64,000 bases of DNA from Pectobacterium carotovorum (GCF_900129615.1 NZ_FQWI01000014.1:27848-91847); one strand, 5' to 3'. Shown: positions 7,988-17,460, counted from the first letter of the stretch. The notes: generated by a model not told the origin, from the sequence alone. Numbers and translations: made by a program.

Positions 7988-9094
7988 TCACGCCAGTACG
8001 GCTAAATCAGCAGCATCAAAACCGCGTAATTTATCAGTCTGCCCAGAACGCACTTTTTGCACCCATTGCGCATCAGAAAGCAGGACTCGGCCTACCGCAA
8101 TCAAATCAAACTCTTCTCGCTCCATCCGTGCATACAGATTGTCCAGTGCCGCCGTACCTGAACCTTCACCGCCAAACGCGGCAAAGAAATCCGAGGTCAG
8201 CCCCACCGAGCCAACGCTGATGGTCGCCGCACCTGTCAGTTTTTTCGCCCAACCGGCAAAGTTCAGCCCTTCAGCCCCATCAATCTCTGGGAACTCCGGA
8301 TCCCAGAAACGGCGCTGGGAACAGTGAAGAATATCCACACCCGCCTCAACCAGCGGTGCTAGCCAGTCCGTCATCTCCTGTGGGGAACTCGCCAGCCGTG
8401 CGCTGTAGTCCTGCTGTTTCCACTGACTCACACGCAAGATCAACGGGAAATCCTCGCCAACAGCGGCTCGGACAGCACGGATAATCTCTGCGGCAAAGCG
8501 AGAGCGTTCGCGGATCGTTGCGCCACCAAAGGCATCTTCACGCTTATTCGTCCCCGGCCAGAAGAATTGGTCGATCAGGTAGCCATGTGCACCGTGCAGT
8601 TCCAGCGTGTCGAATCCCAGTCGTTTCGCATCCGCCGCCGCACGGGCGAAAGCCGCCACGGTATCCGCGATATCTTCTTCCGTCATCACCACACCGCGAG
8701 CCTCATCTGGGCCAACCAATCCCGAAGGGCTTTCAACAGGCGCATCAGGCTCCCAGCCGCGACCATGCGTTGATCCCGTATGCCAAATTTGTGGACCAAT
8801 ACGGCCTCCTGCGGCATGAACCGCTTTAGCCACCGCCTCCCAACCTGTCAGCGCCGCCTCACCATGGAAAAATGGAATCCCTGGCGTGTTGCGTGAAGCA
8901 GGACGATCGACTACCGTCCCTTCTGTCAGAATCAGCCCGACTCCTCCTTCGGCACGGCGGCGGTAATATTCCGCATTCGCTGGGCCGGGAATCCCCTCTT
9001 CCGCCATACTTCGTGTCATGGGTGCCATAACGATGCGATTGGGAAGGGTTAACCCTTTCAACGTGAAGGGACTAAACAGAACATCATCAGACAT
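7988..9094 (-). CDS. NADH:flavin oxidoreductase, Old Yellow Enzyme family
   Basis: A 368-residue FMN-dependent TIM-barrel reductase. The N-terminus FTLKGLTLPNRIVMAPMTR is the usual first strand with the FMN-contacting MAPMTR. LELHGAHGYLIDQFFWP near residue 165 is the family signature, and GGRIGPQIWHTG near 95 carries the substrate-side histidine. Members reduce the C=C bond of electrophilic enones, nitro compounds or quinones. It diverges from an aldo/keto reductase followed by a TetR gene, the usual setting for electrophile-responsive enzymes such as the nemRA system. The start has an AAAGGAAA ribosome binding site. The substrate cannot be read from the sequence. Confidence 0.88.
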   Translation of the reverse strand: MSDDVLFSPFTLKGLTLPNRIVMAPMTRSMAEEGIPGPANAEYYRRRAEGGVGLILTEGTVVDRPASRNTPGIPFFHGEAALTGWEAVAKAVHAAGGRIGPQIWHTGSTHGRGWEPDAPVESPSGLVGPDEARGVVMTEEDIADTVAAFARAAADAKRLGFDTLELHGAHGYLIDQFFWPGTNKREDAFGGATIRERSRFAAEIIRAVRAAVGEDFPLILRVSQWKQQDYSARLASSPQEMTDWLAPLVEAGVDILHCSQRRFWDPEFPEIDGAEGLNFAGWAKKLTGAATISVGSVGLTSDFFAAFGGEGSGTAALDNLYARMEREEFDLIAVGRVLLSDAQWVQKVRSGQTDKLRGFDAADLAVLA

Positions 9095-9188
9095 AAATAT
9101 TTCCTTTTATGGTTTAACGTCATCGCGGCGTTGGACAATGATTAAAAACTCAATTCATGCAGTTAAGCAACCCCCGTTAGCATCGCAT

Positions 9189-9215
9189 CCCGTAAAGCCC
9201 GTAAAGCCCGTAAAG
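9189..9215 (+). repeat. Three tandem copies of CCCGTAAAG
   Basis: A 9-base unit is repeated exactly three times without a gap in the divergent promoter region of the oxidoreductase and aldo/keto reductase genes. It may be chance slippage or a protein-binding array. Confidence 0.8.
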
Positions 9216-9257
9216 AGAGTGCCACCCTGCTTGCACTTATAGATGATGTATGACATA

Positions 9258-9282
9258 TATAATAAATGTCAATCGACATTTA
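9258..9282. promoter_or_regulatory. Probable TetR operator and -10 box for the aldo/keto reductase gene
   Basis: A perfect inverted repeat TAAATGTC-AATC-GACATTTA (9263-9282) directly overlaps the end of a consensus TATAAT (9258-9263), so bound repressor would cover the start of transcription. The TetR gene two positions downstream is the natural candidate regulator. No good -35 box is visible. Confidence 0.65.
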
Positions 9283-9297
9283 AAAATGAGGCACGGT

Positions 9298-10347
9298 ATG
9301 AAATACACGACTTTTGGGCGCAACACCGGCTTACGCGTTTCCGAACTTGCTCTCGGAACAGGAAATTTTGGCACCGGTTGGGGCTATGGTTCTGAAAAAG
9401 ATCAGGCTAAACAGGTATTTGATCGTTATGCCAACGCGGGCGGTAACTTCATTGATACGGCGGATGCTTACCAGTTCGGTCAATCTGAGCAAATAGTTGG
9501 AGAATTCATTGCCGCAGATCGCGATCATTTTGTTGTAGCGACGAAGTACACCTTAAGCGCCCTACCGGAAGCAGGAATATCTCGAACCGGCAATAGCCGT
9601 AAGAATATGATCTCATCGGTAGAAAGCAGCCTTAAGAGGCTGAACACCGATCGTATCGATGTGCTGTGGGCACACTTTGATGACCAATTAACCCCACTGG
9701 AAGAGATTATTCGTACTTTCGACGATCTCGTTCGGGCAGGAAAAATCCAGTATGCTGGTTTCTCTAATTTCCCAGCCTGGCGCATTGCCCGAGCAGATAC
9801 CATAGCGGAACTGCGCGGCTGGTCGCGAATTGCCGGCATTCAAGTGGAATACAGTCTGGTACAGCGCACCGCAGAGCGAGAACTGCTACCGATGGCAGAA
9901 GCAATGGGGCTGGCTGCAACGCTTTGGTCTCCGCTGGGTGGCGGCCTGCTGACGGGCAAATACCGTAAAAGTAAGGAAGGCCGTCTGATTGGTTTTGGCG
10001 GAAGACTAGTGCACACCGAGCAAGACACAACCTTGTTGGACGAGGTATTTCGCGTGGCAAACGACTTAAACGTCATGCCGATACAAATTGCCATCGCCTG
10101 GTTGCGATACAAATCCGCCCGCGCTAGCACCAGCCTGATCCCCATTCTGGGCTCCCGCACACTGGCACAATTGGACGATACGCTGGTTGCATTAGGTGTG
10201 ACGCTAAGCGACGAGCAGGTCGCACGACTGGACGACGTCAGTGCTATTTCGCTGGGGACACCGCACGATCAGATCGCAGGTACATTGCCGCGGGCTCAAG
10301 GGGGCAACAGCGCTCATATTATTACACCGTGGCCGCCACGGGCCTGA
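9298..10347 (+). CDS. Aldo/keto reductase
   Basis: A 349-residue NADPH-dependent (beta/alpha)8-barrel reductase. The catalytic tetrad is visible: Asp in FIDTADAY with Tyr five residues on, Lys in VVATKYTL, His in LWAHFDD. The family reduces aldehydes and ketones; closest in style to the AKR11/AKR12-like bacterial group. The ATG at 9298 is preferred to upstream in-frame codons because GAGG lies seven bases before it and homology begins MKYTTFGR. An operator-like palindrome lies in the leader and a TetR gene follows after 84 bases, probably in the same transcript. Confidence 0.88.
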   Translation: MKYTTFGRNTGLRVSELALGTGNFGTGWGYGSEKDQAKQVFDRYANAGGNFIDTADAYQFGQSEQIVGEFIAADRDHFVVATKYTLSALPEAGISRTGNSRKNMISSVESSLKRLNTDRIDVLWAHFDDQLTPLEEIIRTFDDLVRAGKIQYAGFSNFPAWRIARADTIAELRGWSRIAGIQVEYSLVQRTAERELLPMAEAMGLAATLWSPLGGGLLTGKYRKSKEGRLIGFGGRLVHTEQDTTLLDEVFRVANDLNVMPIQIAIAWLRYKSARASTSLIPILGSRTLAQLDDTLVALGVTLSDEQVARLDDVSAISLGTPHDQIAGTLPRAQGGNSAHIITPWPPRA

Positions 10348-10431
10348 TCTGGCTATTGATGAAAGGCATCATCTATTGAGTCTGACTTTTTCATACCCTA
10401 AGATGATGCCTGACAGAAAGAGGAGAACAGC

Positions 10432-11013
10432 ATGGCCCGTGTATCAAAACAGCAGATGGAGCGTAACCGAGAGGAAATCATTCAGGTTTCTTCACAGCTC
10501 TTTCGTGAACGGGGCCTGAACGGCGTCAGCGTGAACGACTTGATGGCCGCGGCCGGCTTAACTCACGGTGGCTTTTATGGTCATTTTGCTTCTAAAGATG
10601 AACTCGCCGCCATCGCCAGCCAAAAAGCGCTTGAGGACTCCCGCTCGCGTTGGCAGGAAATAACTCAGCACGCAGATCAACCTGATCTGCAAACGATGGT
10701 GGAACACTATCTTTCCCCCGCCCATCGTGACGGCGCTAAGGACGGCTGTGCGCTCACTGCGCTAGCCAGCGACATAGCCAGAGAAAGTGAAGACAAACCG
10801 GTACGTGAGGTTTATCTCAGTGGTGTCAGAGCCATGCTGGACAGGCTGGAGTCTCTATCGACAATAGAAGATAAAGAACAACGCCGACTGCATGCTCTGG
10901 CGCAATTCGCCCTGTTATCCGGTGCGCTCACGTTAGCGCGAGCAACGGCTGGCGATCCTTTGTCGGACGACTTTCTTATCGCCGCCAAAAAAGCGCTGCT
11001 TACCGACGCATAA
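10432..11013 (+). CDS. TetR/AcrR family transcriptional regulator
   Basis: A 193-residue regulator. The N-terminal DNA-binding domain spans about residues 8-55 with a helix-turn-helix in LMAAAGLTHGGFYGHFASKD, followed by a divergent all-helical ligand domain with two cysteine-poor halves. An AGGAG site precedes the ATG. Position after the aldo/keto reductase and near a perfect palindrome suggests it represses the flanking reductase genes and possibly itself until an electrophile or xenobiotic binds. The ligand is unknown. Confidence 0.88.
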   Translation: MARVSKQQMERNREEIIQVSSQLFRERGLNGVSVNDLMAAAGLTHGGFYGHFASKDELAAIASQKALEDSRSRWQEITQHADQPDLQTMVEHYLSPAHRDGAKDGCALTALASDIARESEDKPVREVYLSGVRAMLDRLESLSTIEDKEQRRLHALAQFALLSGALTLARATAGDPLSDDFLIAAKKALLTDA

Positions 11014-11358
11014 ACAGGTAATGAAACGGAACCTGTCACATCCAAGATAGGTTCCAAACTCTATCCCCTCTAAAACGATTCCCTTTATGCAATCCATTCC
11101 TCTGACCTTCAGCCATTCAGACTGCGTTTCTTTTTCATAACATCTTGTTATTGCATTATTCCCATCCATCATTAGACCGCCGCAATTGCGGTGCTATGCT
11201 TATCTGCGTTTGCCCTGTTCACGTAATTTTTTGACAGAAAATATCAAATTTATTGGTTTTCTATTCTGTCCCTAAATCGACGACACTGCCGCACTATATA
11301 AACAAGCATTCCCAGCATTACCAATCAGCATTTTTGCTCACTTATGAGGTTGTCTATT
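11014..11358. other. Non-coding gap between the TetR gene and doxX
   Basis: 345 bases without a convincing gene. It holds a 7-base inverted repeat GGAACCT/AGGTTCC at 11028-11055 just after the TetR stop (possible weak terminator, no T-run) and a perfect 12-base palindrome CCGCAATTGCGG at 11180-11191. A TATATA near 11297 could be part of the doxX promoter. Confidence 0.5.
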
Positions 11359-11793
11359 ATGATTTCTCAGTTGAATCAGTGGTTCACGCGTTTAACCGAT
11401 CATCCTGATGCAGGTAAACTTTTACTGCGTTTAACCGTAGGTATTCTGCTGCTGTTTCACGGCGTAGCAAAAGTTGAGCACGGCGTAGGCTGGATCGTAC
11501 AGATACTGCAAGGCGCAGGCCTACCTGGTTTTATCGCTTATGGCGTTTATATCGGCGAGGTTGTTGCCCCAATCCTGATTATTTTGGGCGTGTTTACCCG
11601 CGTTTCAGGCCTGATTGCTGCATTAACGCTGGTTGTTGCCACGCTAATGGTTGGTACGGGTAAATTCTTTACGTTAACCAAAGTCGGCGCCTGGGCGCTG
11701 GAATTGGAAGCCCTCTATTTCTTTGCGGGCATTATCATCATGCTGGTTGGCAGCGGTCGCTACTCTGTTGCTTCCAATCCCGCTTATCGCTAA
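11359..11793 (+). CDS. DoxX family membrane protein
   Basis: A 144-residue inner-membrane protein with four predicted membrane segments (about residues 20-40, 50-75, 78-98 and 112-132) and the DoxX-type motif LLLFHGVAKVEHG in the first. DoxX relatives are small quinone-related or redox-associated membrane proteins whose exact job is mostly unknown. The start at 11359 is chosen over 11344 because GAGG lies nine bases ahead of it. The gene stands alone and ends at a shared terminator with convergent cysA. Confidence 0.85.
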   Translation: MISQLNQWFTRLTDHPDAGKLLLRLTVGILLLFHGVAKVEHGVGWIVQILQGAGLPGFIAYGVYIGEVVAPILIILGVFTRVSGLIAALTLVVATLMVGTGKFFTLTKVGAWALELEALYFFAGIIIMLVGSGRYSVASNPAYR

Positions 11794-11830
11794 TCCCCGC
11801 TATCCGGCAGATATTGACGACAAAAGCAAA

Positions 11831-11857
11831 AACCCGCGAATTTCGCGGGTTTTTTCA
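11831..11857. terminator. Bidirectional terminator between doxX and cysA
   Basis: Perfect stem AACCCGCGAA/TTCGCGGGTT flanked by A and T runs. Confidence 0.9.
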
Positions 11858-11874
11858 TGCCTGAGATCTGCCGA

Positions 11875-12867
11875 TTAGATTTCCCAATCGTGGCTGTAAC
11901 GCTTAGGTTTGAACTGAATGACATCGCCTTTCTGTAGCCCGTGCAGGCTTGCATCGTCTTTTGCGACTTCTGCTTCAATCAGCTCCGACTGCTCGCCTAG
12001 TTTCAGCGACAGACGCGTTAAGGCACCGAGTGGGCGAATATCTCGCACTGTCACTGCCTGATAGCCTTCCTGCGCCTGAACAGACAACGACACCTCATGC
12101 GGACGGAACAGAATCGTCTCTTCCGTCTGCGCCACTTTCAGCCGGTTACTGTCGCCAAGGAAATGGTAAACAAACTCACTGGCCGGGTTGTTATAAACTT
12201 CCGCCGGTGTGCCGATTTGTTCAATCACGCCTTTGTTCATCAGCACGATGCGGTCGGCGACTTCCATCGCTTCTTCCTGATCGTGCGTCACAAATACCGA
12301 CGTCAGATCGATATCTTCATGTAGCTGAGACAGCCAGCGACGCAGCTCTTTACGTACCTTGGCATCCAACGCACCAAAAGGTTCATCCAGCAGCAGGATG
12401 CTCGGCTCGACGATCAGCGCACGCGCCAAAGCAATACGCTGACGCTGACCGCCGGAAAGCTGTTCAGGATAGCGATCCCCCAGCCAGTCCAACTGCACCA
12501 GATTCAGTAATTCATGTACTTTCTTTTCAATATCACTCTTCGACGGGCGGATATTTTTCGGCTTCATTCGCAGCCCAAACGCCACGTTATCGAACACCGT
12601 CATGTGGCGGAACAGCGCATAGTGCTGGAATACAAATCCCACGTTACGCTTGCGCACATCGTGAACGGACACATCCTGACCGTGGAAAATAATACTGCCG
12701 CTATCCGGCTGTTCCAGCCCGGCGATAATACGCAGCAGCGTCGTCTTACCACAGCCCGATGGTCCCAGCAGCGCCACCAGCTCGCCGCTGTGGATCGACA
12801 AATTAATCTCGTTCAGCGCCCGGAACTGACCAAATTGTTTATTAATATTGCGAATCTCAATGCTCAT
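11875..12867 (-). CDS. cysA: Sulfate/thiosulfate import ATP-binding protein CysA
   Basis: A 330-residue ABC ATPase that powers CysTW. Walker [10 protein letters not shown] near residue 35, the signature LSGGQRQR near 134, Walker B LLLDEP and the switch histidine in VTHDQEE are intact. The C-terminal regulatory domain is short: the protein is about 35 residues shorter than E. coli CysA and differs from it there, while the ATPase core is close. It overlaps the end of cysW by 11 bases. No cysM follows; the operon stops here at a terminator shared with doxX. Confidence 0.95.
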   Translation of the reverse strand: MSIEIRNINKQFGQFRALNEINLSIHSGELVALLGPSGCGKTTLLRIIAGLEQPDSGSIIFHGQDVSVHDVRKRNVGFVFQHYALFRHMTVFDNVAFGLRMKPKNIRPSKSDIEKKVHELLNLVQLDWLGDRYPEQLSGGQRQRIALARALIVEPSILLLDEPFGALDAKVRKELRRWLSQLHEDIDLTSVFVTHDQEEAMEVADRIVLMNKGVIEQIGTPAEVYNNPASEFVYHFLGDSNRLKVAQTEETILFRPHEVSLSVQAQEGYQAVTVRDIRPLGALTRLSLKLGEQSELIEAEVAKDDASLHGLQKGDVIQFKPKRYSHDWEI

Positions 12868-13738
12868 TTTTGGCCAACTCCTGTTGTTTCTCTATTTGCT
12901 TCGTCAATCGGCTCTCACTCCACTGGCGTAACAGCAACACCACCAGTGACATAATTAGCAGCAGGATCGCCACGCTGAAAGCCGCAACGATGTTGTACTC
13001 GTTATAAAGAATTTCGATATGCAGCGGTAGCGTGTTCGTCAGGCCGCGAATATGGCCGGAAATAACGGAAACAGCGCCGAATTCCCCCATCGCACGCGCG
13101 GTACACAGCACCACACCGTAGATCAGCGCCCATTTCACATTCGGTAGCGTGATGTGCCAGAACATTTGCCAGCCATTCGCCCCCAGCAATCGCGCCGCTT
13201 CTTCTTCCTGCGAGCCCTGCTCTTCCATCAGCGGAATCAGCTCACGGGCAACATAAGGCAGCGTAACGAAAATTGTCGCCAGTACGATGCCTGGTACGGC
13301 GTAAACAATTTGCAGATCGTGTTCAAGCAAGAAGGGATAGATCTTGCTTTGTGCCCCAAACAGCAGCACATACACTAACCCCGCAACCACGGGTGAAACG
13401 GAAAATGGCAAATCGATCAGCGCTAGCAGGAAGCTCTTGCCACGAAATTCGAATTTCGTCACGCACCACGCCGTCGCCAGCCCGAATACCACGTTTAGCG
13501 GCACGGAAATGACGGTCGCAAGCAGCGTCAGCTTAAGCGCAGAGATCGCATCCGGTTCGGTAATCGCGTCCCAAAATGCGCCGACACCTTTATCCAGCCC
13601 CTGAGTCACCACCATCATCAGCGGCAGCACCAGAATCAGGAAAAAGACGACCCACGCTAATGAAACCAGAATGTAATAGGCGGCGGGCTGTTTTTTTCTT
13701 TTAGCCGCGCTGGCCTGAGCGGAAATAACCTGTTCCAT
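12857..13738 (-). CDS. cysW: Sulfate/thiosulfate transport permease CysW
   Basis: A 293-residue permease with six predicted membrane segments and the cytoplasmic EAA loop ([20 protein letters not shown] near residue 180) that docks on CysA. It pairs with CysT to form the sulfate channel of the inner membrane. It lies 12 bases after cysT and overlaps cysA, so translation is probably coupled. Confidence 0.95.
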   Translation of the reverse strand: MEQVISAQASAAKRKKQPAAYYILVSLAWVVFFLILVLPLMMVVTQGLDKGVGAFWDAITEPDAISALKLTLLATVISVPLNVVFGLATAWCVTKFEFRGKSFLLALIDLPFSVSPVVAGLVYVLLFGAQSKIYPFLLEHDLQIVYAVPGIVLATIFVTLPYVARELIPLMEEQGSQEEEAARLLGANGWQMFWHITLPNVKWALIYGVVLCTARAMGEFGAVSVISGHIRGLTNTLPLHIEILYNEYNIVAAFSVAILLLIMSLVVLLLRQWSESRLTKQIEKQQELAKNEH

Positions 13739-13750
13739 GACGACCAGCCC

Positions 13751-14563
13751 TTACAGTTTCGGTTGAATGCGGCGCTGCAACACGTTAATCAGCAGCAGCA
13801 TAATGAAAGAAACCAGCAGCATGAACACGCCGATACCGGTTGCGCCTTTGTAGTCGTACTGATCGAGCTTGGAGACGATCAGCAGCGGCAGGATTTCGGT
13901 TTTAAACGGAATATTTCCCGCGATAAACACCACGGAACCGTATTCCCCGACGCCGCGGGCAAAGGCCAGCGCAAAGCCCGTCAGCCACGCGGGTAACAGC
14001 GCAGGAAGCAGAACATGGCGGAAAACCTGAAGCGGGCGCGCGCCAAGGCAGGCAGCGGCTTCTTCCACTTCTTTGGGAATATCGGCCAACACCGGTTGCA
14101 GCGTTCTGACCACGAAAGGCAGCGTGACGAAGATCAGCGCTAGCGTGATGCCAATACCGGTATAGGCAATTTTGAACGGAAACAGCGAACCAATCAGGCC
14201 ATTCGGCGCATACAACGCCGTCAACGCAATCCCCGCCACGGCGGTTGGCAGCGCAAAGGGCATGTCGATCATGGCATCGATCACTTTACGGCCGGGAAAG
14301 GTATAACGCACGAGCACCCAAGCCAGCAGCGTCCCGAGAATACCGTTAATAAACGCCGCAGCCAGCGCCGTACCAAACGAAAGCCGCAGGGAGAAAAGCA
14401 CCTGGCGGCTGGTTATCAGATCCCAAAACTGACCGAACGTTAGTTGGCTGGCATACAAAAACATCCCCGCCAACGGAATGAGGACTATTAATCCTAAATA
14501 GCTCAGGCTAAACCCTAACGTTAGCCCGAAACCGGGAATCACTGAGGAAGAACGTTGTGACAT
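13751..14563 (-). CDS. cysT: Sulfate/thiosulfate transport permease CysT
   Basis: A 270-residue six-segment permease with the EAA motif in EEAAACLGARPLQVFRHVLL near residue 165. Partner of CysW. It starts 156 bases after the binding-protein gene, and that gap contains a hairpin with a T-run (separate entry) that may lower expression of the membrane part relative to the binding protein. Confidence 0.95.
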   Translation of the reverse strand: MSQRSSSVIPGFGLTLGFSLSYLGLIVLIPLAGMFLYASQLTFGQFWDLITSRQVLFSLRLSFGTALAAAFINGILGTLLAWVLVRYTFPGRKVIDAMIDMPFALPTAVAGIALTALYAPNGLIGSLFPFKIAYTGIGITLALIFVTLPFVVRTLQPVLADIPKEVEEAAACLGARPLQVFRHVLLPALLPAWLTGFALAFARGVGEYGSVVFIAGNIPFKTEILPLLIVSKLDQYDYKGATGIGVFMLLVSFIMLLLINVLQRRIQPKL

Positions 14564-14670
14564 ACCGTGCCTTTAATTTTCATACTCACTATCCAGCCAA
14601 CAACTGCTTGCCGACGCGCGCTACCTGACAGAACGTTTCAGGCGGCAGGTCCTCTGCCTTTTTTAACCTG

Positions 14671-14696
14671 AAAAAAGCCGCTATTGTGATAGCGGC
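14671..14696 (-). terminator. Hairpin with T-run inside the sulfate operon
   Basis: On the minus strand GCCGCTAT-CACA-ATAGCGGC is followed directly by six T. It lies just after the binding-protein stop codon, so it probably acts as a partial terminator or a 3' stabiliser that sets a higher level of binding protein than of CysTWA. Confidence 0.8.
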
Positions 14697-14719
14697 CTTA
14701 ATCCGTCAGACGTTAAAAC

Positions 14720-15730
14720 TTACTTATTGATCTCTTTAAAGATAGCGTCGAACACGCCGCCGTCGTTAAAGTATTTTTCCTGTGCCGCTTTCCAGCCGCC
14801 GAAATCCTTATCAATCGTCACCAGATTCACCGGTGCAAACTGATCTTTAAACTCTTCGGCAATCTTGGCGTTACGTGGGCGATAGAAGTTTTTACCGATA
14901 ATACGCTGCGCTTCATCGCTGTAGAGGTATTGCAGATAGGCTTCAGCCTGTTTCTGCGTCCCTTTACGCTCAACCACCTTGTCGACAACGGCAACCGGCG
15001 GTTCAGCCAGAATCGACAGAGACGGTGTCACGATCTCAAGCTGATCGCCGCCCTGCTCTTGCAGAGACAGATACGCTTCGTTTTCCCACGCCAACAGCAC
15101 ATCGCCTAGCTGACGTTGCACAAAGCTGATGGTTGCTCCACGCGCACCGGTATCCAGTACTGGCGCATGGCGATACAGTTCCGTAACAAATTTCAGTGCG
15201 GTTTCATCATTGCCGCCCGGTTGCGCTTTGGCATAAGCCCATGCAGCCAGGAAGTTCCAACGCGCGCCGCCGGAGGTTTTCGGGTTTGGCGTGATCACTT
15301 CAACGCCCGGCTTCACCAGGTCGTTCCAGTCTTTGATTTGCTTTGGATTCCCTTTACGCACCAGAAAAACGATGGTGGAGGTGTAAGGGGTGCTGTTGTC
15401 AGGCAGACGTGCCTGCCATTTAGGGTCGATCAGCTGTTGGTTCAGGTTTAATGCATCAATATCACCAGCCAGTGCCAGCGTCACCACGTCGGCCTGCAAG
15501 CCGTCAATCACCGAACGCGCCTGCTTTCCAGAACCGCCGTGCGAATTTTTGATGGTGATATCTTCACCCGTGGTCGCTTTCCAATGCTTAATAAACGCCG
15601 CATTGTATTGCTGATACAGTTCACGCGTCGGATCGTAAGACACGTTTAATAATTCGGTAGCCGCCGAGGCCACACCAGAAAATAACAGCGCTGCCGTAGC
15701 AACAGATAACCCCAGACGACGTATTGACAT
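14720..15730 (-). CDS. Sulfate ABC transporter substrate-binding protein, Sbp-like, in the cysP position
   Basis: A 336-residue periplasmic binding protein with a signal peptide ending near ASA at residue 23. It binds sulfate (or thiosulfate) for Cys[23 protein letters not shown] and [14 protein letters not shown] mark the family. By memory these stretches are much closer to E. coli Sbp than to CysP, although the gene stands where cysP does in E. coli. The ATG at 15730 is chosen over a GTG nine bases upstream because GGGAG then sits eight bases away. Confidence 0.9.
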   Translation of the reverse strand: MSIRRLGLSVATAALLFSGVASAATELLNVSYDPTRELYQQYNAAFIKHWKATTGEDITIKNSHGGSGKQARSVIDGLQADVVTLALAGDIDALNLNQQLIDPKWQARLPDNSTPYTSTIVFLVRKGNPKQIKDWNDLVKPGVEVITPNPKTSGGARWNFLAAWAYAKAQPGGNDETALKFVTELYRHAPVLDTGARGATISFVQRQLGDVLLAWENEAYLSLQEQGGDQLEIVTPSLSILAEPPVAVVDKVVERKGTQKQAEAYLQYLYSDEAQRIIGKNFYRPRNAKIAEEFKDQFAPVNLVTIDKDFGGWKAAQEKYFNDGGVFDAIFKEINK

Positions 15731-16070
15731 TCTTATCACTCCCTAACCTTAATGCTTGAAAGTATTTAGATAAAATAATGATGAATGTGGCTGGTTAGGC
15801 CGTTTATGCGGTTATCGAACTGACAACGACAATATGGGAGTGACAATAGTGGATATAAGGAAGGGGCAAAAATATTGTTTCGCGATAATTTATGCTATCG
15901 CGTTATATTGTTAATGGTTATGTAATAGTTTTCAATCTAAGCAATTTTGTTGCAGCGGCAATCTTTTTACGACTGGATATAAGGTAATCCTGATGCCGTG
16001 CGGCATCAGGTGAATACGGTAGAGGATAGGCTTAGAAGTATAGGCTTAAACAGGTAGGCACCTTTCTGCC
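15731..16070 (-). promoter_or_regulatory. Upstream region of the sulfate operon
   Basis: 340 bases between cdaR and the binding-protein gene. CysB control is expected but CysB sites are too loose to call. A perfect inverted repeat CGCGATA-N8-TATCGCG occupies 15881-15902. Closer to cdaR, 15990-16010 shows GATGCCGTGCGGCATC, a palindromic hairpin that may end cdaR transcription. Confidence 0.45.
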
Positions 16071-17228
16071 CTACTCTTCTTCATCCAGTTGCAAAGCCAC
16101 GTACAGCAGCAGACGGTCGTCGAAATTCCCCAGATCTAACCCCGTCAGTTCAGAGATACGATTAAGGCGATATTCCAGCGTATTGCGGTGAATAAACAGC
16201 GCTTTCGCCGTCGCGCCGGGCTGGACGTTGTTACGGAACCAGGCACCCAGCGTCCGACGCAGCAGACCATTGCCGTCCATTGCTTTAAGCTTCGAAAGCG
16301 GGCGCACCAGTTCGTTCGCCTGCCAGCCACCGCGCAGGCTGTCCAGCAGCACGGGCAACATCAAATCCTGATAGTAATAACAGCGCTGGGCGGGCATACG
16401 CTGTTTGCCTACGCTCATGGTCGTTCGTGCCGTGCGGTAAGAGCGCGCGATGCTGCCCGGGCCCGCAAAATAGTTCCCCAGCGCCAGCCGTACCCGCAGC
16501 CGACTGCTTTCCGCCATACGCGACATCAGCGTATCCACGCGACGTCGGTGTTCCTCTGCATCCCAGCGCCCGTGGCTGTTCAGCGCCGGTTTTAGCACCA
16601 CCATTTCCGTCAGGGAAACGATAGCGATCAGGTTGTCGCGCTCCGGCGTGGTCAGCAACGTCTGCAACTGCTGTAGCTCTGCCATAGCGGAATCGACACC
16701 GAGCTGCCCGCTGTCGACTTCGATCACCGCAGCGACGCGGGGCTTATTCAGATCGATGCCTAAGCGCTGCGCCCACTCCATGAGAGCGGGAGACAGATCG
16801 TCGGTGCGAATCAGGTTCAGCACCAGCTCTTCACGCAGGCGGCTATCCTGCGCCAGCATATGCAGCAGCCTCGCCTGCTCCAGCATCATTTCTGCCGTCA
16901 TGCAGACGAGCTCGCCGTATTGCCGTAGCTGGCTTGGGTTCCCCGTCAGACCGATGACACCAACAATTTCGCCATCAATACGCAGGGGTAAATTGATACC
17001 TGGACGCACGCCGTGCAAGTGACGCGCGACGGCATCATCAATATCGACGACTCGCCCCTGCGAAAGTGCCAGCAGCGCGCCTTCGTGCAGTTCCCCCAAT
17101 CGTTCCTGATCGCCACTGCCGATAATCTTACCGCGAGCATCCATCACGTTGATATTGCTATCAATGATCTGCATGGTCCGCGCGACAATATCCTGTGCCA
17201 TCTTGGCATTGAGATGATACGACGCCAT
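16071..17228 (-). CDS. cdaR: Sugar diacid utilisation regulator CdaR
   Basis: A 385-residue activator of glucarate, galactarate and glycerate use. The N-terminal sugar-diacid recognition domain (about 4-135) includes VMDARGKIIGSGD and GINLPLRIDGEIVGVIGLTG. The C-terminal PucR-type helix-turn-helix is AKALFIHRNTLEYRLNRISE near 330-360. The start MASYHLNAKMAQDIV is preceded by AGAGG. Upstream in-frame codons are rejected because homology begins here. It lies downstream of degP in the same direction, as in E. coli, separated by 232 bases. Confidence 0.96.
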   Translation of the reverse strand: MASYHLNAKMAQDIVARTMQIIDSNINVMDARGKIIGSGDQERLGELHEGALLALSQGRVVDIDDAVARHLHGVRPGINLPLRIDGEIVGVIGLTGNPSQLRQYGELVCMTAEMMLEQARLLHMLAQDSRLREELVLNLIRTDDLSPALMEWAQRLGIDLNKPRVAAVIEVDSGQLGVDSAMAELQQLQTLLTTPERDNLIAIVSLTEMVVLKPALNSHGRWDAEEHRRRVDTLMSRMAESSRLRVRLALGNYFAGPGSIARSYRTARTTMSVGKQRMPAQRCYYYQDLMLPVLLDSLRGGWQANELVRPLSKLKAMDGNGLLRRTLGAWFRNNVQPGATAKALFIHRNTLEYRLNRISELTGLDLGNFDDRLLLYVALQLDEEE

Positions 17229-17460
17229 TTTTACCTCTGAGAGGAACATTGACAATTGCACCAGCATACCGCCACTCGGTGCGCCACACATTGTGCAAAT
17301 TAACAAAGAAACGGGAATTAGGTTAAATCTGTGGAAGAACTCACAAAAGCACTTTCAGGAAGAAGCGAGAGGTAGCCGGGCACCCGCGTGCCCGGCCAAA
17401 AGACTAACGTAACAAATTGTCTTAAAAGGTAATTATTAACTTATGCGCTAAACAGATCGA

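Noticed and set aside
8139..8829. Several plus-strand frames of 60-103 codons opposite the OYE-type gene
   Set aside because: Shadow frames of a clearly conserved minus-strand enzyme.
9189..9215. CRISPR-like array
   Set aside because: The 9-base units are contiguous with no spacers and no cas genes are near. No CRISPR array is seen anywhere in the window.
11949..12692. A 247-codon plus-strand frame opposite cysA
   Set aside because: Proline and serine rich composition typical of antisense frames; cysA on the other strand has all ABC motifs.
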